Assembly (NCBI GenBank): GCA_029204225.1
Contig: CM055114.1
Span: 16,761,502-16,825,501, forward strand
DNA: 64,000 nucleotides
Direction of reading: 5' to 3'
From: Diphasiastrum complanatum
Lineage: Eukaryota > Streptophyta > Lycopodiopsida > Lycopodiales > Lycopodiaceae
A model generated the notes under the pieces. The model did no database searches and was not told the DNA's origin. It worked only from the letters and a program-made list of their open reading frames with translations. Numbering within the stretch: the first letter of the stretch is position 1; each line of letters starts with the position of its first letter. Below, in pieces: positions 1-13,920 of the stretch. The translations under genes were made by a program, and so were the position numbers.

Positions 1-403
1 AAAATTTGCGCTGTTGCAATCTCATAATCAAGGCAAGTGTTCTTTTTTGCAATGATCACGGGTTTTTGGTGAGTGGGCAACCATGGGCGCCAGTGCAGAT
101 GGTTGCCAGGGTAGCTATTTGTTCAACCTATTTTTTACAAGAACAATCGTTGACAGACCTTGGTGCATTAACCTGTTGCAAGAACAATCCTTGCGCATTA
201 TTCACCTGTTCCAGTCAAGAAATCAAGACAGGTGTTTTTTTTTTTTGTGTAACAACATGCTTTGCTGTTGACCGGGCGATCAAATGCGCCAGATGATGCC
301 AGGGTGCAGCATAGATGGTTGCCATGTCACAAATTAGTAGATGTTTTGTGATGCTTGCTCTGTGATGCTCTGTTTTGATGTCTATGATGCTTGCTCTGTT
401 TCG

Positions 404-720
404 ATCACTGCTCATGATGTTTGTGAAAGCCCGTCAATGCTTTTCAATTAGGTGGTACCATGTAATCATCGAAGTTTAACACTGAATTGAATAGGGTTTA
501 AAGACTTTGTTTAAAAGAATAAAACTTTAGTAATGTCTTGTAATGCTTCATCTGTTTTGATCAGTGCTCATAATTTGTCGAAGCCCGTCAATGCTCTCCA
601 ATAAGGTAGTAGCATGAACAAAGAACAAAATTGTAGTTTATTAAGATAGTAGCATGAAAAAAGAACCTTATTGTAGTTTATTGTAGTCAATGCTCTCCAC
701 TAAGGTAGTATAACATGATC
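404..720. repeat. Degenerate tandem repeat
   Basis: A segment running from GATCACTGCTCATGATG through AAGCCCGTCAATGC and a GGTGGTACCATG-type end (404-470) recurs at 558-622 with several substitutions, and its 3' half recurs again at about 680-720 (GTCAATGCTCTCCACTAAGG). Spacing is about 120-155 bp. This is seen directly; no function is suggested. Confidence 0.6.
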
Positions 721-3337
721 ATTGTTGTTTAATAGGTTTACTGAAAAGATGATAAGTTCAGATCTCTCCCTTAATGAATTCACAAATTTTTGAAAGAGCA
801 ATGTTTCTGTCCCACAAATTGCTGGAAACATCTAAGTTCAAATCCTAGTTTAAGTTTGAGTTCTCAAACCTTTCATGGATGACTACGTCTCCTCCTGGTC
901 AGCTCCATGACTACTTCAATGTTTTTTCAAATGTATAGGTAGAGTTCATCTGATGACCATTTGTTTTTTGCAATGAAGGATTCATCCCTTTGATGCTCAG
1001 ACAAGTACTAATAATGAAATTATTGTCTCTTTTACTAGGGGGTCTCATCATATTTCGGTGACAATATTCCACCACGTTTAGGTCTTGCTACTCTCAAAGA
1101 GGTCATCTCTATGTGCTAGGTGATGATTGTCCATGATCTCAAGTACTACATCTTGGATGTCTTTAGTGAAATTGGATTCAGTCCCAGCCAGAGGACCACA
1201 TGAGTTGGTGGATCATTGATGGACGTGGCAGTGAAAGGCTTGAGTTTTGTATAAGATCTAGTGTCTTTTTCCTTCATGTAAATGAAATTTCTTGGAATAA
1301 GTCATTTTCTTGTATGTATCTAAACATTTCTACCTCGTCAAGTTGATGATTGGTCCATAATTTGAGAGTGAGGCTTTGATAGAAATCGACCGTTAAATAA
1401 ATGACTTAATATGTTTACATGACAATGGTGCTTTTTTGAAAGAGGAAGTTATGATTAAAAAAAGTGTGCTATATTGCATGCTCTGATGATATTTGTTCTA
1501 TTAGTACCAGGACTTGATTTCTCAGCACACTTAGGTCCCAAAATCAACCATCTAGACCAAGAACACAACATTCCCAAACTTGCGTATGCTATCTGATGTT
1601 TATTTGGTAGTGTCAATTTTTTTTTTGACATACTATTTCACCATGATTTAGTTTGTCAATTGTAGCTATGTTGGGTGTTAAGGCTGCAATTAAATAACAC
1701 CACTGGCTCTCAACATGTAAAGAACATAAAAAAATAATCTATAATTATTTGAAGTTAGTGGAATTAGATGTATTGAGACTAGTTCATAGAAGTTTGGAAT
1801 TTATAGCCATTGGTGTAATACACTCTTTAATTTGACCAGAAAAGTTGGAAAGCTATTGTAAGATGACGATCATACTATTAATGTCATCAAAATCTGGGGT
1901 ATGTAGAATTTGTCTTACTTGTACTCTTGTGACTATTACATGGCAAGCCCAAGTTGTGACTAAGAATTAATCTTGTCAAGGATCACATTGAACTGATTTG
2001 GAGGCCTATAGCTTGAGCTAGAAGTACTCCTGAATGCAAGCCTCATATACTAGCCCCTTAGCAATGCTTCATAATAAATGTTGTATCGTGCCTAAAAATG
2101 ATTTTGTATATATGGGTAAGGTACGTGTAATGTGGTGGATTATTTTACTATCGGGAGTGATTCAACCGAATAATCGATCTTTAATCTTTATCCACTTTAT
2201 TATCTAGTTCTGTGGTTTTATTCGTGTTTCTACACGTTCTACAGAAATACTCGGGAATCGCTCAACAGGTGGCTTCGACATATCGTACATCATTAGACAT
2301 ATTGACGATGTTGATGAAAGTCGAAGACTTCGGCCATGTCGATGAACAACATTTATTGTTCCACTTGATATGAAGCTAAATACTTGCCCTAACTGCTTTG
2401 TAAGTAAATTTTTGGGAAGTTGTAACTGGATGAATGTCAGCGCATTACGGCCAACTGACTATTGTGATCTGCGACCTAATTAGTTGTCCTATTGGATACA
2501 CGTTCATTGCTTTAGTATAAATAGTTGATCATTAAAGACTTACATAGCTTAGTTTGTATCTTAGCTCAGTTATTGATATTCACGCTTACTATTTATCAAC
2601 GGAAGTGCATTAGATAGATTTTTTAGTTATTCAGAGATAGCTTCAAATTGGAAGTCAAAGGATGATAAAGCTTGTGAGAAATTTCAACTAGTTTAGTCAA
2701 TTTTGGTCATATTTGTATATTTGGCAATTGAGGCCAATTTTCATATTAGACTTGAGGCTTGAATTTTCAAAGTTATATTAGTCTAAAATCATTTGAATAA
2801 ACACTTTGTGTGGGAAAATATAGTACACAAGTTTTAGTAGATTTAAATTTGAGGAGTAGGTGTAATCCCAACGAGCCTTTGGAAGCCGGTTTTGATCTCA
2901 TACTTTACCTCAAAGTGCGAGATAGATTAACGAAGGAACGAAAAACACTGAATGAAATGTTCTAGCACAATTTCTTAGAAGGATCAGACCCTATGTTTAT
3001 TGATGACAACAAATCACGCATCTTTGGATGGATTGAGAAGACTTTATTTTGAATCAAAGCATGTAACAAAGCATATGAGTGATAGGCATTTTATTTTCAC
3101 CCACCACTAATGCATAATATAGACACAGTATGTATATATCATATGTTACAAATTTGATCAAGTTGCATTCATGACTTGCATTATGTATCGAATTTGAAGA
3201 GGAAAATGGACATATCTTTTGCATTGTAAAAACGGGCATATGTGTGATTGTTTAGGAACATCAATGGGACAAGGTTGAGAGGAAAGATTGGAAAAATAAA
3301 GGAGGAAAGAAGAGTGATGTATATAATGTTTATACAG

Positions 3338-3373
3338 AGAAAAAAAAAAGAAAAAAGAAAAAGAAAAAAAAAA
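3338..3373 (+). repeat. A-rich low-complexity tract
   Basis: A run of A with isolated G residues, about 36 bp. It could be the degraded poly(A) tail of a retroposon, but no LINE or SINE body is recognisable upstream and no flanking target duplication was found. Confidence 0.5.
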
Positions 3374-3890
3374 GCCATACGATGTATCTATAGAAACTTA
3401 CGACTAAAGATTGGGCGTATCTTGTACCCACCTTGCATCTACACATACACTGCTTTCTCACACTAGACACATCGTTGAGATTGCATTCATCTCTATAACT
3501 CCGAGAACTTGCATCTGCATGCCTTTTATGCATAGGTCTGAAGATGGGCATGTCTCGTAATATTGATGGGAGTGGGTGCATATGCCACTATAGGAACACA
3601 TGGTTGGGTTGTTATTGCAGGATTGAAGGTACCTCTTATCAAGAAGATTGATGCAAATAAAAGCACTTGACTGATCAAGGGTGCTGATCCCAAGAGCTGC
3701 CAAGACTTGAAACCAGAGATTCTGGATCCACCGCATGGGGACCATGCGACCCAGTGGAAATTGCTTCTGTTAGCTGAATTTTTGACACCAAAAATCGGGC
3801 TAAGATTGGAGCTTAATTTTGCTAGTGTAGAAATCGGCATGTAAAAGCCACAAAATTCCAATATAAAACGGCTGAAAATCGCCAATAGAT

Positions 3891-4214
3891 GGGGTCCCAG
3901 CCTGCCCTTAAAGTGGCTAAACACGCTAATTAGTAGTAGATAATATATCTATACAAACGGTCTAAGGAACCGTCAAAAATATTGGACATAGGACAGATTT
4001 TGTAAGACCGAAGAAAAATGCCGGTCCATGTAGAGATAGGGGTCCCAGCCTGCCCTTAAAGTGGCTAGACACGCTAATTAGTAGTAGATAATATATCTAT
4101 ATAAATGGTCTACGGAATCGTCAAAAATATTGGACATAGGACATATTTTGTAAGACCGAAGAAAAATGTGAGTCCATGTAGAGATAGGGGTCTTAGCCCG
4201 CCCGTAATGTGGCT
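3891..4214 (+). repeat. 148-bp tandem repeat, about 2.2 copies
   Basis: Units start with GGGGTCCCAGCCTGCCC at 3891 and 4039, and a partial third unit starts at 4187 (GGGGTCTTAGCCCGCCC). The period is exactly 148 bp in both intervals. The first two units differ at only a handful of positions, so the duplication looks fairly recent. Each unit contains GGAACCGTC or GGAATCGTC, resembling the ACGGTT-type motif seen near the foldback element further on. It lies just upstream of the chromovirus pol remnant and may belong to that element's leader, but no LTR pair confirms this. Confidence 0.8.
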
Positions 4215-4717
4215 AGAGAAATTATGGCCTTAGAATTGGCCTTTAAAATTTTTTACGGCCTTTAAAACAATCGACCTATAGTATAGTTTCGGCCACGGTG
4301 CCAAAATATTGCAATGTACTGTGATTTTTGATACTAATATAAAAACCGAAGTATTGTGTTTTTAGGTTGTCGCTCAGTGGGGAGAGGGGCTCAGTACCAC
4401 TATTGCGGAATTGCAAATCGAGAATCAGACAACTTAGGTTAAGGGGGCCTCAAAGTGCAACATAAAAGAAAAGGGACCAATGTCAAAGAGAGACGACTTT
4501 ATGATCTAGACGTGGTCGTATTGAGTAATTAATAATCATATGAGGGCCCAAACCAATAATTGGACATAGGAGCACATGCATAGTGAAGACTGCTTTAATG
4601 CAAGAATAGGAGATCGGTAGCTCAATTTAGGTTGCATGGGGATCCTAAAGGAAATATTCTCACTCTCTTGAGAAGAATAAGTCTAGTGGAAACTTGCCCA
4701 TCCTCCTATTGTGAATT

Positions 4718-5600
4718 GTGATTCTTGAGCCAGTTCTTCCTCTCCTCTCTTGTGTTCTTAATCAGGAGCAAATTGAGAAGAATAAGCTACTGTCTGAATT
4801 CAAAGATGTATTTCCAGAAGAACTACCTCATGGAATACCGTCATCTAGATCGGTAGACCATAAGATTGAGCTAATTCCAGGTAGTCTCCCTATCTCTAGA
4901 CAACCTTATAGGTTTTCTTAGAAAGAAGACGTAGAGATTACTAAGCAAATTGAAAATTACCTGAAGATGGGTCATATTTAGTCAAGTAAGTCGCCTTGGG
5001 GCGCTCTTGTTCTTCTGAAGGCAAAGAAAGATGGAGGCTTCAAGATGTGTGTGGACTACAAAGGGTTGAATAAAGTAACTATTAAAAATAAATATCCTTT
5101 GCCTCGTATGGATGATCTGGTAGATCGATTAGGTGGAGCTAAATGCTTCACAAAGATAGATCTTAGAACTAGATATCATCAGATTAGGATTCATCCGGAT
5201 GACGTGCAGAAGACTAGTTTTTGGACGAGATTCGGTCACTATGAATTTCTCGTGCTTCCTTTTGGGTTGACGAATGCACCAGCTACATTCCAACAAATGA
5301 TGAACGATCTTTTTTGTACATATCTCTACGCTAAGGAATCTAAATGTGAGTTCTTTAAGCATGAGTTGTTGTACCTCGGTCACAAGGTCACCCATAGTGG
5401 GTTGGAGATTGACGAGAGTAAGGTCAAGACAGTGCTTGATTGGCCAATACCGAAGACAGTTAGAGAAGTTAAATCTTTTCTCGGTTTTACACTTTTGTTT
5501 CGTAAGTCAATTGAGGATTATGCTAAAGTGACAGCACCCTTAAATAATTTGACTAAAATCAGAGTTAATAAAAAAAAAAAAAGGTCAACCTAGCGAGCCT
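4718..5600 (+). pseudogene. Gypsy reverse transcriptase remnant
   Basis: The start gives the region just before RT (FPEELPHGIPSSRSVDHKIEL). In-frame TAG codons occur at 4919 and 4979. After these come CVDYKGLNKVTIKNKYPLP, motif A with its catalytic Asp (FTKIDLRTRYHQI) and motif B (LPFGLTNAPATFQQMM). Immediately afterwards, around 5311-5320, the sequence jumps to LYAKESKCEFF, so the YxDD active-site segment is deleted. The frame then ends in an A-run (5570-5582) and the homology continues in another frame. Family identity is secure; the protein would be catalytically dead. Confidence 0.92.
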
Positions 5601-5633
5601 ATTGAGTGGAATGATAAATTGAACCAATGCTTT

Positions 5634-6074
5634 GAGAAACTCAAGCAAATGGTTGCTTCAGCTCCTGTTTTATAGATCGCAAATCATGATATACCTTACG
5701 TCGTGCGAACTGACGCAAGTGATTCGGCGATAGGGGCAGTTCTTCTACAGGAGGATAGGCCGATAGCTTTTGAAAGCAAGAAACTCAAGGGGCCTCAGTT
5801 GCGTTATACAACTCAGGAGAAAGAGTTATTTGTTGTGATACACGCACTTAAAACCTGGAGGCATTACCTTTATGGTAGTCAGTTTATAGTCTATACAGAT
5901 CACCAACCTCTGAAGTACTTTTGTAATCAAAACGATCTAAGGGGTCGTAAAGCTCGCTGGGCTAAGCTTATGCAGGAATTTGATCATGAGATCCGATATG
6001 TCAAGGGCAGCTCTAACCAAGTTGCGGATGTACTTAGTCGGATTGGTGAATTAAATGAACTTTCTTTCACCTAG
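5634..6074 (+). pseudogene. Gypsy RNase H domain
   Basis: This is the RNase H domain of the same pol, in the frame shared with integrase. The DEDD acidic residues are all visible: RTDASDSAIGAVLL, the Glu of KELFVVIHALKTWRHYLYG, YTDHQPLKYF, and NQVADVLSR. An in-frame TAG lies upstream at about 5672, and the frame stops at 6072-6074, where a complete pol would read on toward integrase. The domain is nearly complete, but the polyprotein is broken on both sides. Confidence 0.9.
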
Positions 6075-6199
6075 ATTTCCACTAATCTATATCTTTCACT
6101 GAGAGAAAAATGTGAATCAGATTTTCATTTGGGTCCCATCTGGAAGATGGTAAAGACAAGAAAAAATGAGAATTGAATAGATATTTATTCACAGGGGTC

Positions 6200-7292
6200 T
6201 CAGGTTCCTAGAAAAGATAAGAAGATAGCGGAACAATTCTCTATTCGAGGTGGGTTACTATTTCAGAATGAAAAAATTTGTGTACCGTCGGATGATGAGT
6301 TAAAGCAAAAGATTCTTTATGAGTGTCATGACATTCCCTGTGCAAGTCATCCAAGTATACAAATGACTTTGGATTTGGTCAGAAGAGAGTTTTATTGGCC
6401 GAAACTCAAGCCATTTGTCGAGTCTCATGTGGTTAAGTGTAGACCTTGCCAGTTAGCGAAAGCTGAACGCTTAAAGACTGGAGGGTTGTTACATCTTCTA
6501 GATATCTCTCAAAAACGATGGGAAAGTATATCTATGGATTTTGTGGTTGGACTTCCAAGGACCCAACGCCAAAATGATTCTATTTGGGTTGTGGTGGACA
6601 AGTTGACAAAGTTCGCTACTTTTATACCAGTCAAGTCAACTACTAAGGCTTTGGATTTAGCCCAGATCTTTTTGGAAAGATTATTTAGGCTTTATGGACT
6701 GCCAAGTGATATAGTTAGTGATAGAGATCCTAAGTTTATAGATCACTTTTGGTCAGTTGTATTCCATAAGCTTGAAATCTCGCTTAGTTTTAGTTCTTCT
6801 AATCATCCTGAATTAGATGGCCAAACTGAGAGAACTATTTAGACTATGGAGGATATGTTGAGAACATATGTGTCTCACAGGCAATCTTAATGGGAAGATT
6901 ACATTCATTTGATTGAGTTTTCTTATAACAGTAAAAAACATTCTTCTACTGGTTATAGTCCGTTTCGGATTATAAAGAAAATTGGTTCTTTAGCTTATGA
7001 ACTAGATCTTCATAACAAGACTACAACTCACCCAGTCTTTCATGTGAGCCGATTGAAATTAAGTTTGCATGAAGGTGAAGTAGTTGGTTCAGAGGAAGAT
7101 CTTACCCATTTGGAGGACTCATCACTTAGTGTCCCTTTGGAACCTGAAAAGGTACTCAGAACTAGAGATAAACAATTCAGAAATTGTTCTATCTCTGAGT
7201 ACTTGATCAGGTGGAAGGGGCGGACTAAGGATGATGATTCATGGGAAAGGATCGAAAGCATAAAGAAGAATTTCCCTAGTTTTCATTTCTAG
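6200..7292 (+). pseudogene. Gypsy integrase with C-terminal chromodomain
   Basis: An HHCC zinc-binding region (HDIPCASH then CRPC) leads into the DDE core: SMDFVVGLP (Asp), VSDRDPKF (Asp) and ELDGQTERT (Glu). Stops follow at 6841 (TAG) and about 6888 (TAA), both where Gln is normal in the family. After NSKKHSSTGYSPF about 60 residues are missing, then a chromodomain ends the frame (EYLIRWKGRTKDDDSWE). Chromodomains of this clade are thought to steer integration to marked chromatin. The product is broken. Confidence 0.9.
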
Positions 7293-7302
7293 AGATAGAA
7301 AT

Positions 7303-7335
7303 GGTTTAAGGGGGAAAGAATGTTATGTCCATGTC
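7303..7335 (+). other. Polypurine tract and start of 3' LTR
   Basis: A purine-rich stretch (TTTAAGGGGGAAAGAA) follows the end of the chromodomain frame by about 15 bp and is followed at once by TGTTATGTCC at 7321. A polypurine tract abutting TG is the expected 3' LTR boundary. The LTR's far end (..CA) was not found because no second LTR is present to compare. Confidence 0.75.
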
Positions 7336-7799
7336 CTGTACAAAGGAATCGGAATTATTCCTGACGTGGATAGCCAGTCACTCCATTTTAAGATAGACAA
7401 TATTGTAACAAGATTTTTTTCAAGGCTATCATTTTTGTTGATGGGTAGTTAGTTGATAAGTGAAATATTAAAAACTTAAGACATTGTGCAATAAGACTTT
7501 TTTTCAGTGGCTTTTATACAAGTCATATTTTTAGAGTATTTATTCATTAGAGTTCTTTAGCTGTGAAGTGTGTTTGTTTTGCACAATTAAAATATCATAG
7601 GCATTGAAAAGTGTGAGATTTTTAAGAGTAATTGATAAGTGGAGGAATGCTCAAATTTTGTGCACTTACACCTTTTTTAAGTGGCTTCCACGTGTCTTTT
7701 GATAAATAATGTGATCGAATTTTAACATAGTATGCAATAATAATTTTTGAAATAATTTTTTATTATTTTTGGTAAAAATAGTATATATTGAGAACCTAA
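7336..7799 (+). other. Probable chromovirus 3' LTR body, AT-rich
   Basis: No gene. AT-rich sequence downstream of the LTR start, lacking a matching 5' copy in this window, so the extent is unknown. Confidence 0.4.
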
Positions 7800-8462
7800 T
7801 ATAGGAACCGACGGTTTTTTATAGAAACCTGATCCGGACCTATTTCTGAAAATCGGAAAAATTGCCAATATATTTTACTAATGAAACTAGCGAGAACTTT
7901 GATTATAATAAAGGCCTACTTACAAAGATCCAAAAGCAAAGAAGAATTGATCAAAAACACCTTGAACTCAACAATGATGTACTCTTTTGCAATTGATTGT
8001 ACAAAATTAGATTCTTATCAAGCAGATCATGCAAATCCCTGCTGTTTTCATTAGTTTAGGAGTATTGAACCTTTCGTGCAACCCTTCAATTGGACACATA
8101 AGTAGAACAATATGCAAATCTCAGTTTTCATTGGTTTGGGATAACTGAAGACAGTACATGGCTAGCCTCGCTCTTCACAAGATTGTAGTTGGCCATGTCA
8201 CAAACCAATGAGCATGGCTCACAAAATTGTAGTTGGCCTTGTCAGAAATATAAATGAGTAGGGATTTAATTAGAATGATCTATAAATTTGGTTTAATTTA
8301 TCTTGTATTGCTAGTTGCGAGAGACTAGTTGCACTAGACTCAAATTTAGTTATTATATACATGTCTGGTATTCGTCTCAATGCATTTAACTAGTTTGTTT
8401 TATGTATTGTTGATTATTTCTAATTTTGTGTTCCATCCATTGTTGACTGCCAAGGTGCACCG

Positions 8463-8700
8463 ATGCAAATGGCGAGTTCACGTTCCTCATCTTCAGATGA
8501 TGAGGTAGGACCATCACATATTGGATCAGAGGCCTGGTTACACCAGAGAATACCATGCCCATGTACATGATGTAAGTATGCACTGCAACTAGAGCGATGT
8601 ACCACTATATCACACGTTCACATGTATGGTCAGATTGAGAGAGAGTCATTATTTGTGCAGATGGAAGTCGGTTCTTCGGTGAGTTTTAATTTGCAAAGCA
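8463..8700 (+). pseudogene. CACTA transposase N-terminal exon, left arm
   Basis: Translation in the arm gives SSSSDDEVGPSHIGSEAWL, then IPCPCT, a stop, CKYALQLERC and ISHVHMYGQIERESLF. The CPCxxCK core followed by Arg-rich residues and a V..H...G motif resembles the transposase-associated zinc-binding domain found at the N terminus of plant En/Spm (CACTA) transposases. A TGA interrupts the motif between the two Cys pairs in this arm. A GTGAGT-type donor follows about 8680, as expected at the end of an exon. Confidence 0.55.
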
Positions 8701-9043
8701 CTTTGTATTGCTAAAAAACATGATTGCACACTCATTTTCCATGTATGTTGTTTGGTGCCCTTTCTGATTGGATGAATATTTTGTTATTCTTGACTATTGT
8801 TGCACTTGTAATGTGTAGGCCACGGGTGGTGTATGCGAAGAAAGTGGTGGCCCTCATGCATTTGCATGTTTGAATCTTGAGGATTGCATGGCAGCGTCTG
8901 GTTGAATTCTTCGATAGTCATGTGAGTGTGAGTCATCATCCTGCACAATACAAGTGGAACAACAATCAAGAATAACAAAATATTCCTCCAATCAGGAAGG
9001 GCGCCAAATAACATACATGGAAAAAAAGCGTCAATCATGTTTT

Positions 9044-9300
9044 TTAACAATATAAAGAGCTTTGCAAAGTAGAACTCACCAAAGAACTGACCTCCATCTG
9101 TAGAAATAATGACTCTCTCACAATCTGACCATACATGCGAACATGTGATATAGTGGTACGTCGTGCTCGTCGTAGTGCATACTTACATCGTGCACATGGG
9201 CATGGTATTCTCTGGTTAACCAGGCCTCTGATCCTATATGTGATGGTCATGCCTCATCATCTAAAGATGACGAACATGAACTCGCCATTTGCATCGGTGC
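9044..9300 (-). pseudogene. CACTA transposase N-terminal exon, right arm
   Basis: This is the inverted copy of the left-arm exon. Here the zinc motif is uninterrupted (IPCPCARCKYALRRARR then TISHVRMYGQIVRESLF), but the frame has an interruption before it. A splice-donor-like GGTGAGTTC follows the exon in both arms. Family assignment rests on the CPCxxCK-R-R pattern; a profile search for the transposon-associated domain would settle it. Confidence 0.55.
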
Positions 9301-9625
9301 ACCTTGGCAGTTGACAATGGATGGAACACAAAATTAGAAATGATCAGCAATACATAAAACAAACTAGATAAATGCATTGAGACGAATAAAAGACATGTAT
9401 GTAATAACTAAATTTGAGTCTAGTGCAATTAGCTCTCAAAATTAGCAATATAATTGCAAGATCGGATTACGCCTAGATATGCAAAGCATGCCTATGTGCA
9501 TCATTACATGGCTAGCCTCGCTCTTTAGTTCTTGCCAGTTTCTTTACTATACTATGTTGTTGGCTTTTCTGATTTTCGGAAATAGGTCCGGACCAAGTTT
9601 CTATAAGAACCGTCAGTTCATATAT

Positions 9626-12707
<3,082 letters not shown>

Positions 12708-13059
12708 TAGTGATGTTCATGTGCAGATGTAATATCGAGCAAGGCAGATTATTGTAAGGCCTGATATTGACTATGTAAAACAGAATCATACACTTCCATT
12801 GCGCATCTTATCCATAGGAGGGACGTTGTCGAGACAATACCAAAAGAAATCTTTCCAAAAGGGCTTCCGCTACTTTGCTAAACTTATTCAATTGATCAAC
12901 GCATGAAGGCCTACAATACTACTTAATCATTCATAGCATATACAAAATGCCTGCCACAGGCAATCATAATGTGATTTTTTGACTCTGTGAAATACTACAA
13001 CACTTCAAATACAGAATCTTTTGAGTGCACCTTGCCACTCTTGCCACATCTGTAAATCG

Positions 13060-13650
13060 GCCATCAGTATCAGTAATCAACACTCATACACTTCCGACAT
13101 TTTGCACTCTCGATAATGCGAGATACAGCTAACCATGACTAAATACGAAGCGTGGCAAGTACAATCCAATAGTCTCCATAGTTTGCCCCTGCACCTTGTT
13201 TATTGTCATGGCGAATGCTGCTCTAATAGGAAATTGTACTCGCTACAATTCAAAAGCACTTGGCACTAAAGGGATCCGTGGGATGAGGACTCTACTCCTA
13301 ATATTCTTGTCGGTAACTATCTCTGCATCTACGACTTGTCTACCCAATCTACGAATGATGAGTCTCGTACCATTGCACAATCCTTTGTGCGATGTGATGG
13401 ACCACAACGACATCACTATCATGCCAACCTTCAACACCAATCTATGTGGAGGACATCCACTCGGTTGCAACCTGTTCAAAAACTCTACTGGTGGGTACAC
13501 ATCAGGGTCATCATGCTCAACCACTCTATCAGCACTATAAAACGTGCAAGCATCACCAGGAAGTTGTTCAACAACTTTTGAGCTGATCTCATCCATGTTT
13601 TCACTCAACGGGGCCAATATTGCACGGCTTCTTAAAAAATCAACATCCAT
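13060..13650 (-). pseudogene. Helitron helicase, C-terminal part
   Basis: The frame reads AILAPLSENMDEISSKVVEQLPGD, PPHRLVLKVGMIVMSLWSI, and GLCNGTRLII, a standard PIF1-like C-terminal block. In the next frame it continues with [13 protein letters not shown] and LYLALSRV (motifs V and VI) to about 13060. A frameshift near 13240 separates the two parts. Confidence 0.9.
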
Positions 13651-13920
13651 GTAACGTCGTGCAATATCGGAAAAAGTGATGAAATCAATTCACACACATC
13701 GCACGTCCTCAAACAAATACACTCTTGCAAAGAAATCAAATCCAATCATGTTGCACGAATGTCAGCTCACGACCATCTCCAATACTCGACAAATACTCGT
13801 TCCTATCGGCTCACTCCACACCCATAACGTGCATGTTTGTTGACAGTTTGTGCACCTCTATATATTTCCACAAACACGAATACTATAGTGAATCGCTCCA
13901 ACACGACTGTCCCGTCGTAC

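Larger units (their letters stand above)
1..3890. other. Noncoding, no gene recognised
   Basis: No reading frame here resembles a known protein; the frames are short and overlap on both strands. Contents I can point to are a degenerate duplicated segment (404-720), an A-rich tract (3338-3373), and an isolated TATA-like TATAAATAG near 2517 that could be a remnant LTR promoter but has no partner repeat. The composition is AT-rich and LTR-like in places. I cannot assign the stretch to an element. Confidence 0.6.
4700..7340 (+). mobile_element. Decayed Ty3/gypsy chromovirus (pol and 3' LTR start)
   Basis: Order on the plus strand is RT, RNase H, HHCC integrase, chromodomain, polypurine tract, LTR start. 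This is the Ty3/gypsy gene order, and a C-terminal chromodomain defines the chromovirus clade. No gag, no protease and no 5' LTR or primer-binding site are recognisable upstream, so the element is 5'-truncated or too diverged. Several in-frame stops, a frameshift at a poly(A) run near 5570-5582 and internal deletions make it non-functional. Confidence 0.92.
7800..9625. mobile_element. CACTA-derived foldback (inverted duplication)
   Basis: Sequence at about 8290-8820 returns as its reverse complement at about 8940-9460, and the outer segment 7800-7856 returns as reverse complement at 9566-9622. The spacer at the centre is roughly 120 bp. Outside the inner arms, the left side carries about 400 extra bp. 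The outer repeat contains TATAAGAACCGTCAGTTC, like the ACGGTT/AACCGT subterminal repeats typical of plant CACTA elements. Both arms encode the same CPC..CKY zinc-binding exon. This points to an inverted duplication or foldback derivative of a CACTA element; the element ends are not proven. Confidence 0.75.

Noticed and set aside
4718-7292. Integrated pararetrovirus instead of a retrotransposon
   Set aside because: An integrase core and chromodomain after RNase H fit a Ty3/gypsy chromovirus; pararetroviruses lack integrase.
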